From the NCBI GenBank assembly GCA_030323885.1, contig CM059198.1:79181911-79245910 (forward strand): a DNA stretch of 64,000 nt, given 5' to 3'. Each line of letters begins with the position of its first letter. The stretch's first letter is position 1. Both the position numbers and the translations under genes were made by a program. Positions 54,329 through 64,000 of the stretch are shown in pieces. The notes beneath the pieces were generated by a model. The model was not told the origin of the DNA, searched no databases, and saw nothing but the letters and a program-made list of their open reading frames with translations. The DNA comes from Branchipolynoe longqiensis. Taxonomy: Eukaryota > Annelida > Polychaeta > Phyllodocida > Polynoidae.

Positions 54329-57300
54329 TTAACACAGCCTACTTTAAAGTGTAAGCTCCCAGACGTTGATCATGCCCTAACACAGCCTACTTTAAAGTGT
54401 AAGCTCCCAGACGTTGATCATGCCCTAACACAGCCTACTTTAAAGTGTAAGCTCCCAGATGTTGATGATGCCCTAACACAGCCTACTTTAAAGTGTAAGC
54501 TCCCAGATGTTGATCATGCCCTAACACAGCCTACTTTAAAGTGTAAGCTCCCAGACGTTGATCATGCCCTAACACAGCCTACTTTAAAGTGTAAGCTCCC
54601 AGACATTGATCATGCCCTAACACAGCCTACTTTAAAGTGTAAGCTCCCAGATGTTGATCATGCCCTAACACAGCCTACTTTAAAGTGTAAGCTCCCAGAC
54701 GTTGATCATGCCCTAACACAGCCTACTTTAAAGTGTAAGCTCCCAGATGTTGATCATGCCCTAACACAGCCTACTTTAAAGTGTAAGCTCCCAGACGTTG
54801 ATCATGCCCTAACACAGCCTACTTTAAGTGTAAGCTCCCGATGTTGATGCCCTAACACAGCCTACTTTAAAGTGTAAGCTCCCAGATGTTGATCATGCCC
54901 TAACACAGCCTACTTTAAAGTGTAAGCTCCCAGACGTTGATCATGCCCTAACACAGCCTACTTTAAAGTGTAAGCTCCCAGACGTTGATCATGCCCTAAC
55001 ACAGCCTACTTTAAAGTGTAAGCTCCCAGACGTTGATCATGCCCTAACACAGCCTACTTTAAAGTGTAAGCTCCCAGACGTTGATCATGCCCTAACACAG
55101 CCTACTTTAAAGTGTAAGCTCCCAGACGTTGATCATGCCCTAACACAGCCTACTTTAAAGTGTAAGCTCCCAGACGTTGATCATGCCCTAACACAGCCTA
55201 CTTTAAAGTGTAAGCTCCCAGACGTTGATCATGCCCTAACACAGCCTACTTTAAAGTGTAAGCTCCCAGACGTTATCATGCCCTAACACAGCCTACTTTA
55301 AAGTGTAAGCTCCCAGAAGTTGACATGCCCTAACACAGCCTACTAAAGTGTAAGCTCCCAGACGTTGATCATGCCCTAACACAGCCTACTTTAAAGTGTA
55401 AGCTCCCAGATGTTGATCATGCCCTAACACAGCCTACTTTAAAGTGTAAGCTCCCAGATGTTGATCATGCCCTAACACAGCCTACTTTAAAGTGTAAGCT
55501 CCCAGATGTTGATCATGCCCTAACACAGCCTACTTTAAAGTGTAAGCTCCCAGACGTTGATCATGCCCTAACACAGCCTACTTTAAAGTGTAAGCTCCCA
55601 GACATTGATCATGCCCTAACACAGCCTACTTTAAAGTGTAAGCTCCCAGACGTTGATCATGCCCTAACACAGCCTACTTTAAAGTGTAAGCTCCCAGATG
55701 TTGATCATGCCCTAACACAGCCTACTTTAAAGTGTAAGCTCCCAGACATTGATCATGCCCTAACACAGCCTACTTTAAAGTGTAAGCTCCGAGACATGGA
55801 CCATGCCCTAACACAGCCTACTTTAAAGTGTAAGCTCCCAGACGTTGATCATGCCCTAACACAGCCTACTTTAAAGTGTAAGCTCCCAGACGTTGATCAT
55901 GCCCTAACACAGCCTACTTTAAAGTGTAAGCTCCCAGACGTTGATCATGCCCTAACACACTACTTTAAAGTGTAAGCCCCAGACGTTGATCATGCCCTAA
56001 CACAGCCTACTTTAAAGTGTAAGCTCCCAGACGTTGATCATGCCCTAACCAGCCTACTTTAAAGTGTAAGCTCCCAGACGTTGATCATGCCCTAACACAG
56101 CCTACTTTAAAGTGTAAGCTCCCAGACTGTTGATCATGCCCTAACACAGCCTACTTTAAAGTGTAAGCTCCCAGACGTTGATCATGCCCTAACACAGCCT
56201 ACTTTAAAGTGTAAGCTCCCAGACGTTGATCATGCCCTAACACAGCCTACTTTAAAGTGTAAGCTCCCAGATGTTGATCATGCCCTAACACAGCCTACTT
56301 TAAAGTGTAAGCTCCCAGACGTTGATCATGCCCTAACACAGCCTACTTTAAAGTGTAAGCTCCCAGACGTTGATCATGCCCTAACACAGCCTACTTTAAA
56401 GTGTAAGCTCCCAGATGTTGATCATGCCCTAACACAGCCTACTTTAAAGTGTAAGCTCCCAGACGTTGATCATGCCCTAACACAGCCTACTTTAAAGTGT
56501 AAGCTCCCAGACATTGATCATGCCCTAACACAGCCTACTTTAAAGTGTAAGCTCCCAGACGTTGATCATGCCCTAACACAGCCTACTTTAAAGTGTAAGC
56601 TCCCAGATGTTGATCATGCCCTAACACAGCCTACTTTAAAGTGTAAGCTCCCAGATGTTGATCATGCCCTAACACAGCCTACTTTAAAGTGTAAGCTCCC
56701 AGACGTTGATCATGCCCTAACACAGCCTATGTAACTCCCAGAGTTGATCATGCCCTAACACAGCCTACTTTAAAGTGTAAGCTCCCAGATGTTGATCATG
56801 CCCTAACACAGCTACATGTGTAAGCTCCCAGATGTTGATCATGCCCTCATGCCCTAACACAGCCTACTTTAAAGTGTAAGCTCCCAGACATTGATCTGCC
56901 CTAACAAGCCTACTTTAAGTGTAAGCTCCAATTGATCATGCCCTAACACAGCCTACTTTAAAGTGTAAGCTCCCAGACGTTGATCATGCCCTAACACAGC
57001 CTACTTTAAAGTGTAAGCTCCCAGATGTTGATCATGCCCTAACACAGCCTACTTTAAAGTGTAAGCTCCCAGACGTTGATCATGCCCTAACACAGCCTAC
57101 TTTAAAGTGTAAGCTCCCAGACGTTGATCATGCCCTAACACAGCCTACTTTAAAGTGTAAGCTCCCAGATGTTGATCATGCCCTAACACAGCCTACTTTA
57201 AAGTGTAAGCTCCCAGACGTTGATCATGCCCTAACACAGCCTACTTTAAAGTGTAAGCTCCCAGATGTTGATCATGCCCTAACACAGCCTACTTTAAAGT

Positions 57301-57784
57301 GTAAGCTCCCAGACATTGATCATGCCCTAACACAGCCTACTTTAAAGTGTAAGCTCCCAGACATTGATCATGCCCTAACACAGCCTACTTTAAAGTGTAA
57401 GCTCCCAGAAGTTGATCATGCCCTAACCAGCTGACTTTAAAGTGTAAGCTCCCAGACGTTGATCATGCCTAACACAGCTACTTTAAAGTGTAAGCTCCCT
57501 GATCATGCCCTAACACAGCCTACTTTAAAGTGTAAGCTCCCAGACGTTGATCATGCCCTAACACAGCCTACTTTAAAGTGTAAGCTCCCAGACGTTGACC
57601 ATGCCCTAACACAGCCTACTTTAAAGTGTAAGCTCTGAGACATGGACCATGCCCTAACACAGCCTACTTTAAAGTGTAAGCTCCCAGACGTTGATCATGC
57701 CCTAACACAGCCTACTTTAAAGTGTAAGCTCCCAGACGTTGATCATGCCCTAACACAGCCTACTTTAAAGTGTAAGCTCCCAGA
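54329..57784. repeat. 48-bp minisatellite, ~72 copies, running into an assembly gap
   Basis: The unit is AACACAGCCTACTTTAAAGT, GTAAGCTCCCAGACGTTGAT, CATGCCCT. It contains the palindromes ACTTTAAAGT and TGATCA. Copies are nearly identical except for GACGTT/GATGTT/GACATT variants, with deletion-bearing units clustered at 55270-55350, 55950-56060, 56720-56940 and 57400-57510. The array is cut by Ns, so its true size is unknown. Confidence 0.96.
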
Positions 57785-58283
57785 NNNNNNNNNNNNNNNN
57801 NNNNNNNNNNNNNNNNNNNNNNNNNNNNNNNNNNNNNNNNNNNNNNNNNNNNNNNNNNNNNNNNNNNNNNNNNNNNNNNNNNNNNNNNNNNNNNNNNNNN
57901 NNNNNNNNNNNNNNNNNNNNNNNNNNNNNNNNNNNNNNNNNNNNNNNNNNNNNNNNNNNNNNNNNNNNNNNNNNNNNNNNNNNNNNNNNNNNNNNNNNNN
58001 NNNNNNNNNNNNNNNNNNNNNNNNNNNNNNNNNNNNNNNNNNNNNNNNNNNNNNNNNNNNNNNNNNNNNNNNNNNNNNNNNNNNNNNNNNNNNNNNNNNN
58101 NNNNNNNNNNNNNNNNNNNNNNNNNNNNNNNNNNNNNNNNNNNNNNNNNNNNNNNNNNNNNNNNNNNNNNNNNNNNNNNNNNNNNNNNNNNNNNNNNNNN
58201 NNNNNNNNNNNNNNNNNNNNNNNNNNNNNNNNNNNNNNNNNNNNNNNNNNNNNNNNNNNNNNNNNNNNNNNNNNNNNNNNNNN
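57785..58283. other. Assembly gap (499 N)
   Basis: Ns begin inside a 48-bp unit and end in unrelated sequence, so the array was not closed. Confidence 0.99.
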
Positions 58284-58295
58284 CTTATTACATGT

Positions 58296-59216
58296 TATAG
58301 AAACAGGTGGGTGCTCGGCCACTGTGAGCATCCAATGTGACTACAAAACTCTTCCCCTTCATTTCACCTGTGATGCAATCAGCCTAAATCAATTTAACCA
58401 AGTCTGGAAAGAGGAAGGAAAACCAGTCACACAGATGAACAGTGAATAAGTTGTGCTTTATTGGCAGCAACTCCTGTCCATCCCCCTTACATGTGACCTA
58501 GCACCTTCACTCCTCATATGCTGCCCACACTATGTCTCATTATCACTTTAGCCTGTATACTGAAAGCAGTGCCTACAGCCCATGGGACCGGAGTCCTATG
58601 GCTGTGGATACACTCAATTTGAATAGGTGAATTTAGATAGCATCAGACAGAGTGTCTGGGGTTCCTGCTCAAAAGTAGGTGTGTCTCACTCAAGAGCTAG
58701 GAGTAGAGTGATTTCTCTTCAGTGTGTCTGAAGCAGAATCTTGAATAATTACTTATTTGAGACTAGTGTGTGGTCAGGATAGGCCAAGGGAGTCAGGTGA
58801 CCGGACATTCCCCAGCCATCCAATCAGACACTCCCCACAGACTGGGTGGGTGGCCACCCCCATTTGGGGCTGTCACTCAAACCAGCTGCAGGTGGTGCAC
58901 TCTATACATATGCAGATTAGGCAGGTGGGTCAGTCGGTGGTCATGGGTGGACAGGATGTTGTATACAGTTACAGATATGTATATAGATATATATTTTTAA
59001 ATTGTTCATTTCCTCCCATTGTATTCTTTATGAACACATAGAGAAACATTTCAATAATCATGTACTGTCTCTTTTATAGGAAATCTCTTCCTTAACTCCA
59101 AGCATCATATATAACATATATTTCACATCACTCAGTATCATGTACAATGGGAGTGGGATTCTATTGCTTTTAGTTTACATAACCTGGTTCCCACTTCGTC
59201 GTCCAAGAATAATGAC
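58296..59216. repeat. Long tandem duplication, copy 1 (~920 bp)
   Basis: It matches 59524-60441 at an offset of about 1227 bp, with only scattered substitutions and small indels (e.g. GTGTCTGAAGCAGAATCTTG versus CTTAAATGGAGCAGATTTTT). It contains GTGCTTTATTGG (AATAAA on the minus strand) but no recognised gene. The ~80-codon plus frame at 58757-59041 is kept in both copies. Confidence 0.93.
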
Positions 59217-59480
59217 AATACGCTATGTCACCTGACAATACACTATGCCACCTGACAATATGCAATGTCACTTGACAATATGCTATGTCACCTGACAATA
59301 TGCTATGTCACCTGACAATACGCTGTGTCACCTGACAATACGCTATGTCACCTGACAATATGCTATATCACCTGACAATACACTATGTCACCTGACAAAT
59401 ACACTATGTCACCTGACAATACACTATGTCACCTGACAATACACTATGTCACCTGACAATACACTATGGCACCTGAAAAT
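59215..59480. repeat. 20-bp minisatellite, ~13 copies
   Basis: ACAATACACTATGTCACCTG repeated, with ACAATATGC variants. It lies exactly between the two ~920-bp copies. Confidence 0.94.
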
Positions 59481-59523
59481 ATGCTGCGCACCACCTCGAG
59501 TGCAGAGTTCGTTTAGAATCTGT

Positions 59524-60441
59524 GTATAGAAACACGGGTGCTCTGCCGCTGTGAGCACCCCATGTGACTACAAAAGTCTTCCCCTTCATTTCACCTGTGA
59601 TGCAATCAGCCTAAATCAATTTAACCAAGTCTGGAAAGAGGAAGGAAAACCAGTCACACAGATGAACAGTGAATAAGTTGTGCTTTATTGGCAGCAACTC
59701 CTGTCCATCCCCCTTACATGTGACCTAGCACCTTCACTCCTCATATGCTGCCCACACTATGTCTCATTATCACTTTAGCCTGTATACTGAAAGCAGTGCC
59801 TACAGCCCATGGGACAGGAGTCCTGTGGCTGTGTATACACTCAATTTGAATAGGTGAATTTACATAGCACCAGACAGAGTGTCTGGGGTTCCTGCTCAAA
59901 GGTAGGTGTGTCTCACTCAAGAGCTAGGAGTAGAGTCATCTCTCTCCAGCTTAAATGGAGCAGATTTTTTTGAATAATTACTTATGTGAGACTAGTGTGT
60001 GGTCAGGACAGGCCAAGGGAGTCAGGTGACTGGACATTCCCCAGCCAGCCAATCAGACACTCCCCACAGACTGGGTGGGTGGCCACCCCCAGTAGGGGCT
60101 GTCACTCAAACCAGCTGCAGGTGGTGCACTCTATACATATGCAGATTAGGCAGGTGGGTCAGTCGGTGGTCAAGGGTGGACAGGATGTTGCATACAGTTA
60201 CAGATACGTATATAGATATATGTATTAAAATTGTTCTTTTCCTCCAATTGTATTCCTTATGAACACCTAGAGAAACATTTCATTAATCATGTACTGTCTC
60301 TTTTATAAGAAATCTCTTCATTAACTCCAAGCATCATATATAACATATATTTCACATCACTCAGTATCATGTACAATGGGAGTGAGATTCTATTGCTTTA
60401 AGTTTACATAACCTGGTTCCCACTCCGTCCTCCAAGAATAA
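59524..60441. repeat. Long tandem duplication, copy 2 (~920 bp)
   Basis: Partner of 58296-59216. Both end at the same CCCACT.CGTC.TCCAAGAATAAT sequence. The 20-bp array follows copy 1 at that point but is absent after copy 2. Confidence 0.93.
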
Positions 60442-62256
60442 TAATCCTCTCTGCCAATATATAATTCTTAACCGAAAATCCGTATATTTTTACATGTGGT
60501 TGTCGGTTCAACACAACATACCTTCACCACCGTGTGTCCAGCACATGTTTGTGAGCATGGCAACACATCACGAAGCCTCTCATGCCTTTCTCAGAGTGTA
60601 TTACCGACCCTATAATACTAAGACGGCTCACTCCCTATCTCTCCCATGGTAATGTAAATTGTGCAGTGCCACCTTGTGGTGGGTTTGATCAGCCCAGCTG
60701 CTGGTTGGTGTTTCACATCTAAACACATACAATTATATTATATATGATACAGGTAAGTATAAATACACATCTATATGAAATTGCTATGAACAAATACACA
60801 TCATCGTCAGCATCATCATCATCATCGCCATCATCACACATTTTTCAGATTCATTATATACATTTTAACCATCGGGCTATTCCATCCCCGCTTAAGGCGA
60901 GCCTATGTGTTAATTTATGTAATTATTTCCATGTGAATTTCCTGCGCCTGCCACGGGCCACCGCTTCCTCTCGTCCCATCTGCAGGTAGTCCGTTGCAAT
61001 CGTTGGCATTCCTGGGCTAAGGGCGACCAGCCAGAGTATCGTCCAAATACGGGATTTTGCCCTTACTCGCATTTATCGGCCTAAATCAATTATTTGGTTA
61101 TTTCAACTAACTCGCTGTCCTCCCCGCCTTTCGGTGTATATTAATATGTTTAATTTAATCCAGAACTAAGCAGACACGCTAGTGTTGCTGCCACTGTCAC
61201 TGTTAATCAGCCTAAGTTACTGTCATATTTTTAGCCAAAAGAACACTACGTTAATTCCGTTAATATGTCTGTTATAATCTTCCCGCAGATGGGTTAATTA
61301 GCTGCATAAGGCCTATTAGGCATAAGGCCCTTAATTACATACAAAGCAATCGAATATCAGGTTTAACCATAGCGGTTAATCTACAAGAAGACTGGAGAAT
61401 AGTAAAGAATGCAAGGAACGTTCCAATTTACCTTTCCAAGAGTTCACGGCTTTATTCTTAACAAAAAATAACAAAGGATCATAGCAACATGTCGTATATG
61501 AACAATGAAATCCCCTCCCATATTATTAAGTTTAAACAAGTTTAGAATTTTGACAATAAAAGCCTAAATCTCGGCTAAAACATCAGAGCGTGCATAAACA
61601 CGTCCGATGGGTCTGGGTCCGAATGCCCGACCTCCTCTCGCTGCCAGAAGAGTCGCAATTGACGTCTCCTAGCAACGCTTTACGGGCGGAAACCCGGGGC
61701 CTCGCATATGGTGGCAATTGCGAGTCTGCCATGGCGAGTAGCCCTCATTTCCAAATGCGGGTTAATCGGCCCAAGCTCGCAATTGTCACAAGGCGAGTAG
61801 TCTCGTCCACTACACATTTATACATATAATATAGCAACTGTTTAACCAAGAGAACAGCCAGCGCACCAAGTGGTGGGTTTGATCATTTTGATTACACAGT
61901 ACAGGCTGAGTGATCCGTCTTAGTATTATACTATTTATAGGGTCTTTGTGTCAATGCAGTGTGCTGGGTCTGAGAGTGCTATGCTTGGATCTACAGGAAA
62001 GGACCAAATTCATGCACACATTCTGTATGCACAGCTGCCAACCTTTGAAAATGGGAAGGTGTAATCTTTTTCCCGTGAATTGCAACATATTAGGTGAATT
62101 GTGACATATTGCTTACATAGCACATTTCCATCTCTGATTTGTGGCCTATAGAGACTTTATAGTTAGGATCCGAGCCCCTGAATGGGGAGAAGTGTATGTT
62201 CCGAGGCCTGCTCTAGTCGTCATGTTTCACTGTGTTTGCAAAAGGACCCTCAAAGA
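60442..62256. other. Unassigned 1.8 kb
   Basis: Contains (CAT)n at about 60803-60836 and two GC-richer patches (60885-61085 and 61600-61810) with repeated GCGAGTA and CGCATTT motifs in opposite orientations. No coding frame, RNA gene or transposon end is convincing. Confidence 0.45.
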
Positions 62257-62257
62257 C

Positions 62258-62410
62258 ATATGAAGAGTTCAGGTGCAAAACCATGTAAACGGCAATCCAA
62301 AAATGTAGTTTAAATAAAAGATTTTTACCTGGAAATAATTTTAATTCTCACTAATTCCACTTTTTATATGATTATATGGTTATGGGCAATGACAAAAAAA
62401 GTAGGAATAT
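62258..62410 (-). mobile_element. GAAGAGTTCAG MITE, copy 2 (one end)
   Basis: TATGAAGAGTTCAGGTGCAA, then AACCATGTAAACGGCAATCC, is the same terminal sequence as at 39265. The inner TTTTAATTCTCACTAATTCC is the reverse of the inner 39.4-kb segment, so the copy is inverted and lacks its other end. Confidence 0.75.
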
Positions 62411-62484
62411 AAAAAAAAATGTAGGAAAGAAAAAAATACCTGCATACCCTCACTTTTTTTTTAGCACTACACTTCCACTGGACA

Positions 62485-62575
62485 ACACTATAAAGCCGCT
62501 ATACGTGCGCACTGTGACAAGTTGGTGGCAGTCCCGATATGACCTTAGATGTTAATAGAACGTGAAACGCCAGGC
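62485..62575 (+). mobile_element. SINE family 2 fragment, copy o
   Basis: AACACTATAAAGCCGCTATA, GTGCGCACTGTGACAAGTTG and CAGTCCCGATATGACCTTAG, then ATGTTAATAGAACGTGAAAC, are the reversed 3' end. Confidence 0.75.
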
Positions 62576-63224
62576 ATATCGATTTAATCCCCTTCATATC
62601 GTGATCGACCCGACGCTCCAGCTGCGGCACAGGTGCGCCACCTGGTGTGTAAAATCTGGCGGCTAAAGTGGCGCCCTCTGGGTATCTGCCTATGAACTAA
62701 CGAATGGAGGCGAAACTGAACACCGGTGTAAAGATTTCAAATTCCACCCATATTCAAGTTCCCTCCCTCGTTTTAACTTCCCCCTGGGGATTATAATCCA
62801 CACCATCTTAAATAAAATTAAAATGAACTACGGACTGACATACACACACAGACATACAAAATTCTCTTATTTTGTGAAATTTTGTGAAATATTAGATTTT
62901 TCGTTAACTTTAATTTTTTTCGTTAAATTCGTTATTTTTCTGGAAATTGTCTGGAAATGTTTAATTTTCCTTGAAATTTTCGATTTGTTTAACTTTTCAA
63001 TTTGTTGTGCTTTTTTGAATAATTAAAAAAATATAGAAATTTTGTGTGAAATTCTTTATTTTCGTGAAATATACATTTTTTGGTGAATTTTTTGCGTGAA
63101 ATTGTTCGATTAACAAAAAATCTTTTTGGGGAAATTTTGGTGACTACTATTACTATTTTTCATAAATTTCCGATCTTTTTACAACTTTTACATTTTTGTG
63201 GAATTTTCTTTATTTTTAAACAAT
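62576..63224. other. T-rich unassigned sequence
   Basis: From 62860 the sequence is dominated by TTTT/GAAATTTTG strings without a fixed period. The Phe-rich open frame at 62823-63026 follows from composition. 62745-62800 resembles the downstream ~163-bp repeat (AACTTCCCCCTGGGG). Confidence 0.5.
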
Positions 63225-63718
63225 TTTAAATTCCCGGAGGGGGGAATTTGAAAATAGGGGGAGGAATCTGATAACTGTTTTTAATTTCCCCCCGGGAATC
63301 TGAAAACGTTTTTAATTTCCACAGAGGGAAGTTAAGAACGTTTTCAGATTCCCGGGGGGGAACTTGGGAAGTGGGGAAGTTGAAATTGTATTCCTGTAGG
63401 GGGGGATTTGAAAATAGGGGGAGGAATCTGAAAACTGTTTTTAATTCCCCCCCCTAGGAATCTGAAAACGTTTTTAATTTCCCTGGAGGGAAGTTAAGAA
63501 CGTTTTCAGATTCCCGGGGGGGGGGGGGACTTAGGAAGGGGGAAGTTGAAATTGTATTCCTGGAGGGGGGAATTTGAAAATAGGGGGAGGAATCTGAAAA
63601 CTGTTTTTAAGTTCCCCCCCAGGAATCTGAAAACGTTTTTAAGTTCCCTGGAGGGAAGTTGAAAACGTTTTCAGATTCCCGGGGGGGAACTTGAGAAGGG
63701 GGGGGGGGGAAGTTGAAA
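63225..63718. repeat. ~160-166-bp tandem repeat with internal hairpin, 3 copies
   Basis: ATTTGAAAATAGGGGGAGGA starts at 63246, 63406 and 63572. Each unit carries GGAATCTGAAAACGTTTTTA and, about 20 bases on, TTAAGAACGTTTTCAGATTC: near-perfect inverted arms of ~22 bp. G- and C-run lengths vary between copies. Confidence 0.93.
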
Positions 63719-63775
63719 TCGTTACACCGGGCTGGCGTGCTCAGCTGTGTACCGTGCTCAGCCGTGTACATAGAC

Positions 63776-63968
63776 TCAAACTCAAGGCATTGTCAATGGT
63801 CGTGAGTCACTAACCTTATAAATGTAATATAATGTTTTTGGTAAAGATGTTTTCTATATGTGTACCAAGCGATTTGTTTCTAGGTGGTGTGGTTTTAGAG
63901 ATATTTCACTTTTCCTGGATTTTCTGTATGAACATTGCTCACCACCATTGACAATGCCTTGAGTTTGA
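63776..63968. mobile_element. 193-bp inverted-repeat element
   Basis: Left TCAAACTCAAGGCATTGTCA, then ATGGTCGTGAG; right CTCACCACCATTGACAATGC, then CTTGAGTTTGA. This gives 31-bp terminal inverted repeats with one mismatch and an AT-rich interior without a coding frame. Flanks (TAGAC / CGGTAC) show no clear target duplication. Confidence 0.85.
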
Positions 63969-64000
63969 CGGTACGCGCAGTGCAAAACATTAGTTTTAAT

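Noticed and set aside
57642..58340. Open frames spanning the N gap
   Set aside because: Most of the translation is unknown bases; the rest is the 48-bp satellite.
58757..59041. Conserved ~80-90-codon frame present in both copies of the 1.2-kb duplication
   Set aside because: Conservation follows from the recent duplication itself; the overlapping second frame is also open and no motif is recognised.
62823..63026. Phe-rich 67-codon frame as a small membrane protein
   Set aside because: It lies in T-rich low-complexity DNA that yields hydrophobic residues by composition alone.

Overview
This is eukaryotic, almost certainly metazoan, repeat-rich DNA with no intact host gene. The clues are dispersed tRNA-derived SINEs, tyrosine-recombinase (DIRS-like) and LINE retrotransposon debris, TA-flanked inverted-repeat elements, TTAGGG-type interstitial telomeric motifs and one intron/exon/poly(A) arrangement. 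The conserved middle block of the commonest SINE looks like one I associate with molluscs and other lophotrochozoans. A marine lophotrochozoan is my best guess, from memory and weak.

Layout. 1-3435 (minus strand) holds two abutting, broken YR retrotransposon fragments: pre-RT, RT, RNase H and the start of the recombinase of one family, then zinc-finger/gag and a truncated RT of another. 3.7-8.0 kb is a 33-bp minisatellite. 8.3-25 kb carries SINEs, three inverted-repeat elements and arrays of 89, 19-21, 89, 10 and 45 bp. 25.3-33 kb is nearly all 68-, 69- and 66-bp arrays, with a small inverted-repeat (RepA) family between them. 33.2-34.07 kb is the only host-gene-like structure: two terminal exons in matching phase plus AATAAA, with one in-frame stop. 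36-46.7 kb holds seven more arrays, two of them built on TTAGGG; one of those carries telomeric repeats head to head. 47-54 kb is dominated by inverted-repeat elements, SINEs, a LINE 3' end and a 68-bp array. 54.3-57.8 kb is a 48-bp array running into a 499-base assembly gap. 58.3-60.4 kb is a 1.2-kb tandem duplication separated by a 20-bp array. The end is AT-rich and holds a ~163-bp hairpin repeat and a 193-bp inverted-repeat element.

About 20 tandem arrays of mostly unrelated units add up to about 27-28 kb, roughly 43% of the window (my addition). Nearly all long open frames lie in arrays whose unit is a multiple of 3, or whose concatenated units stay open. I do not call them genes. No working gene set can be described. 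The interest lies in repeat architecture: the head-to-head telomeric minisatellite, the foldback element inserted in a tRNA-like sequence, the two joined YR elements, and the gene remnant.
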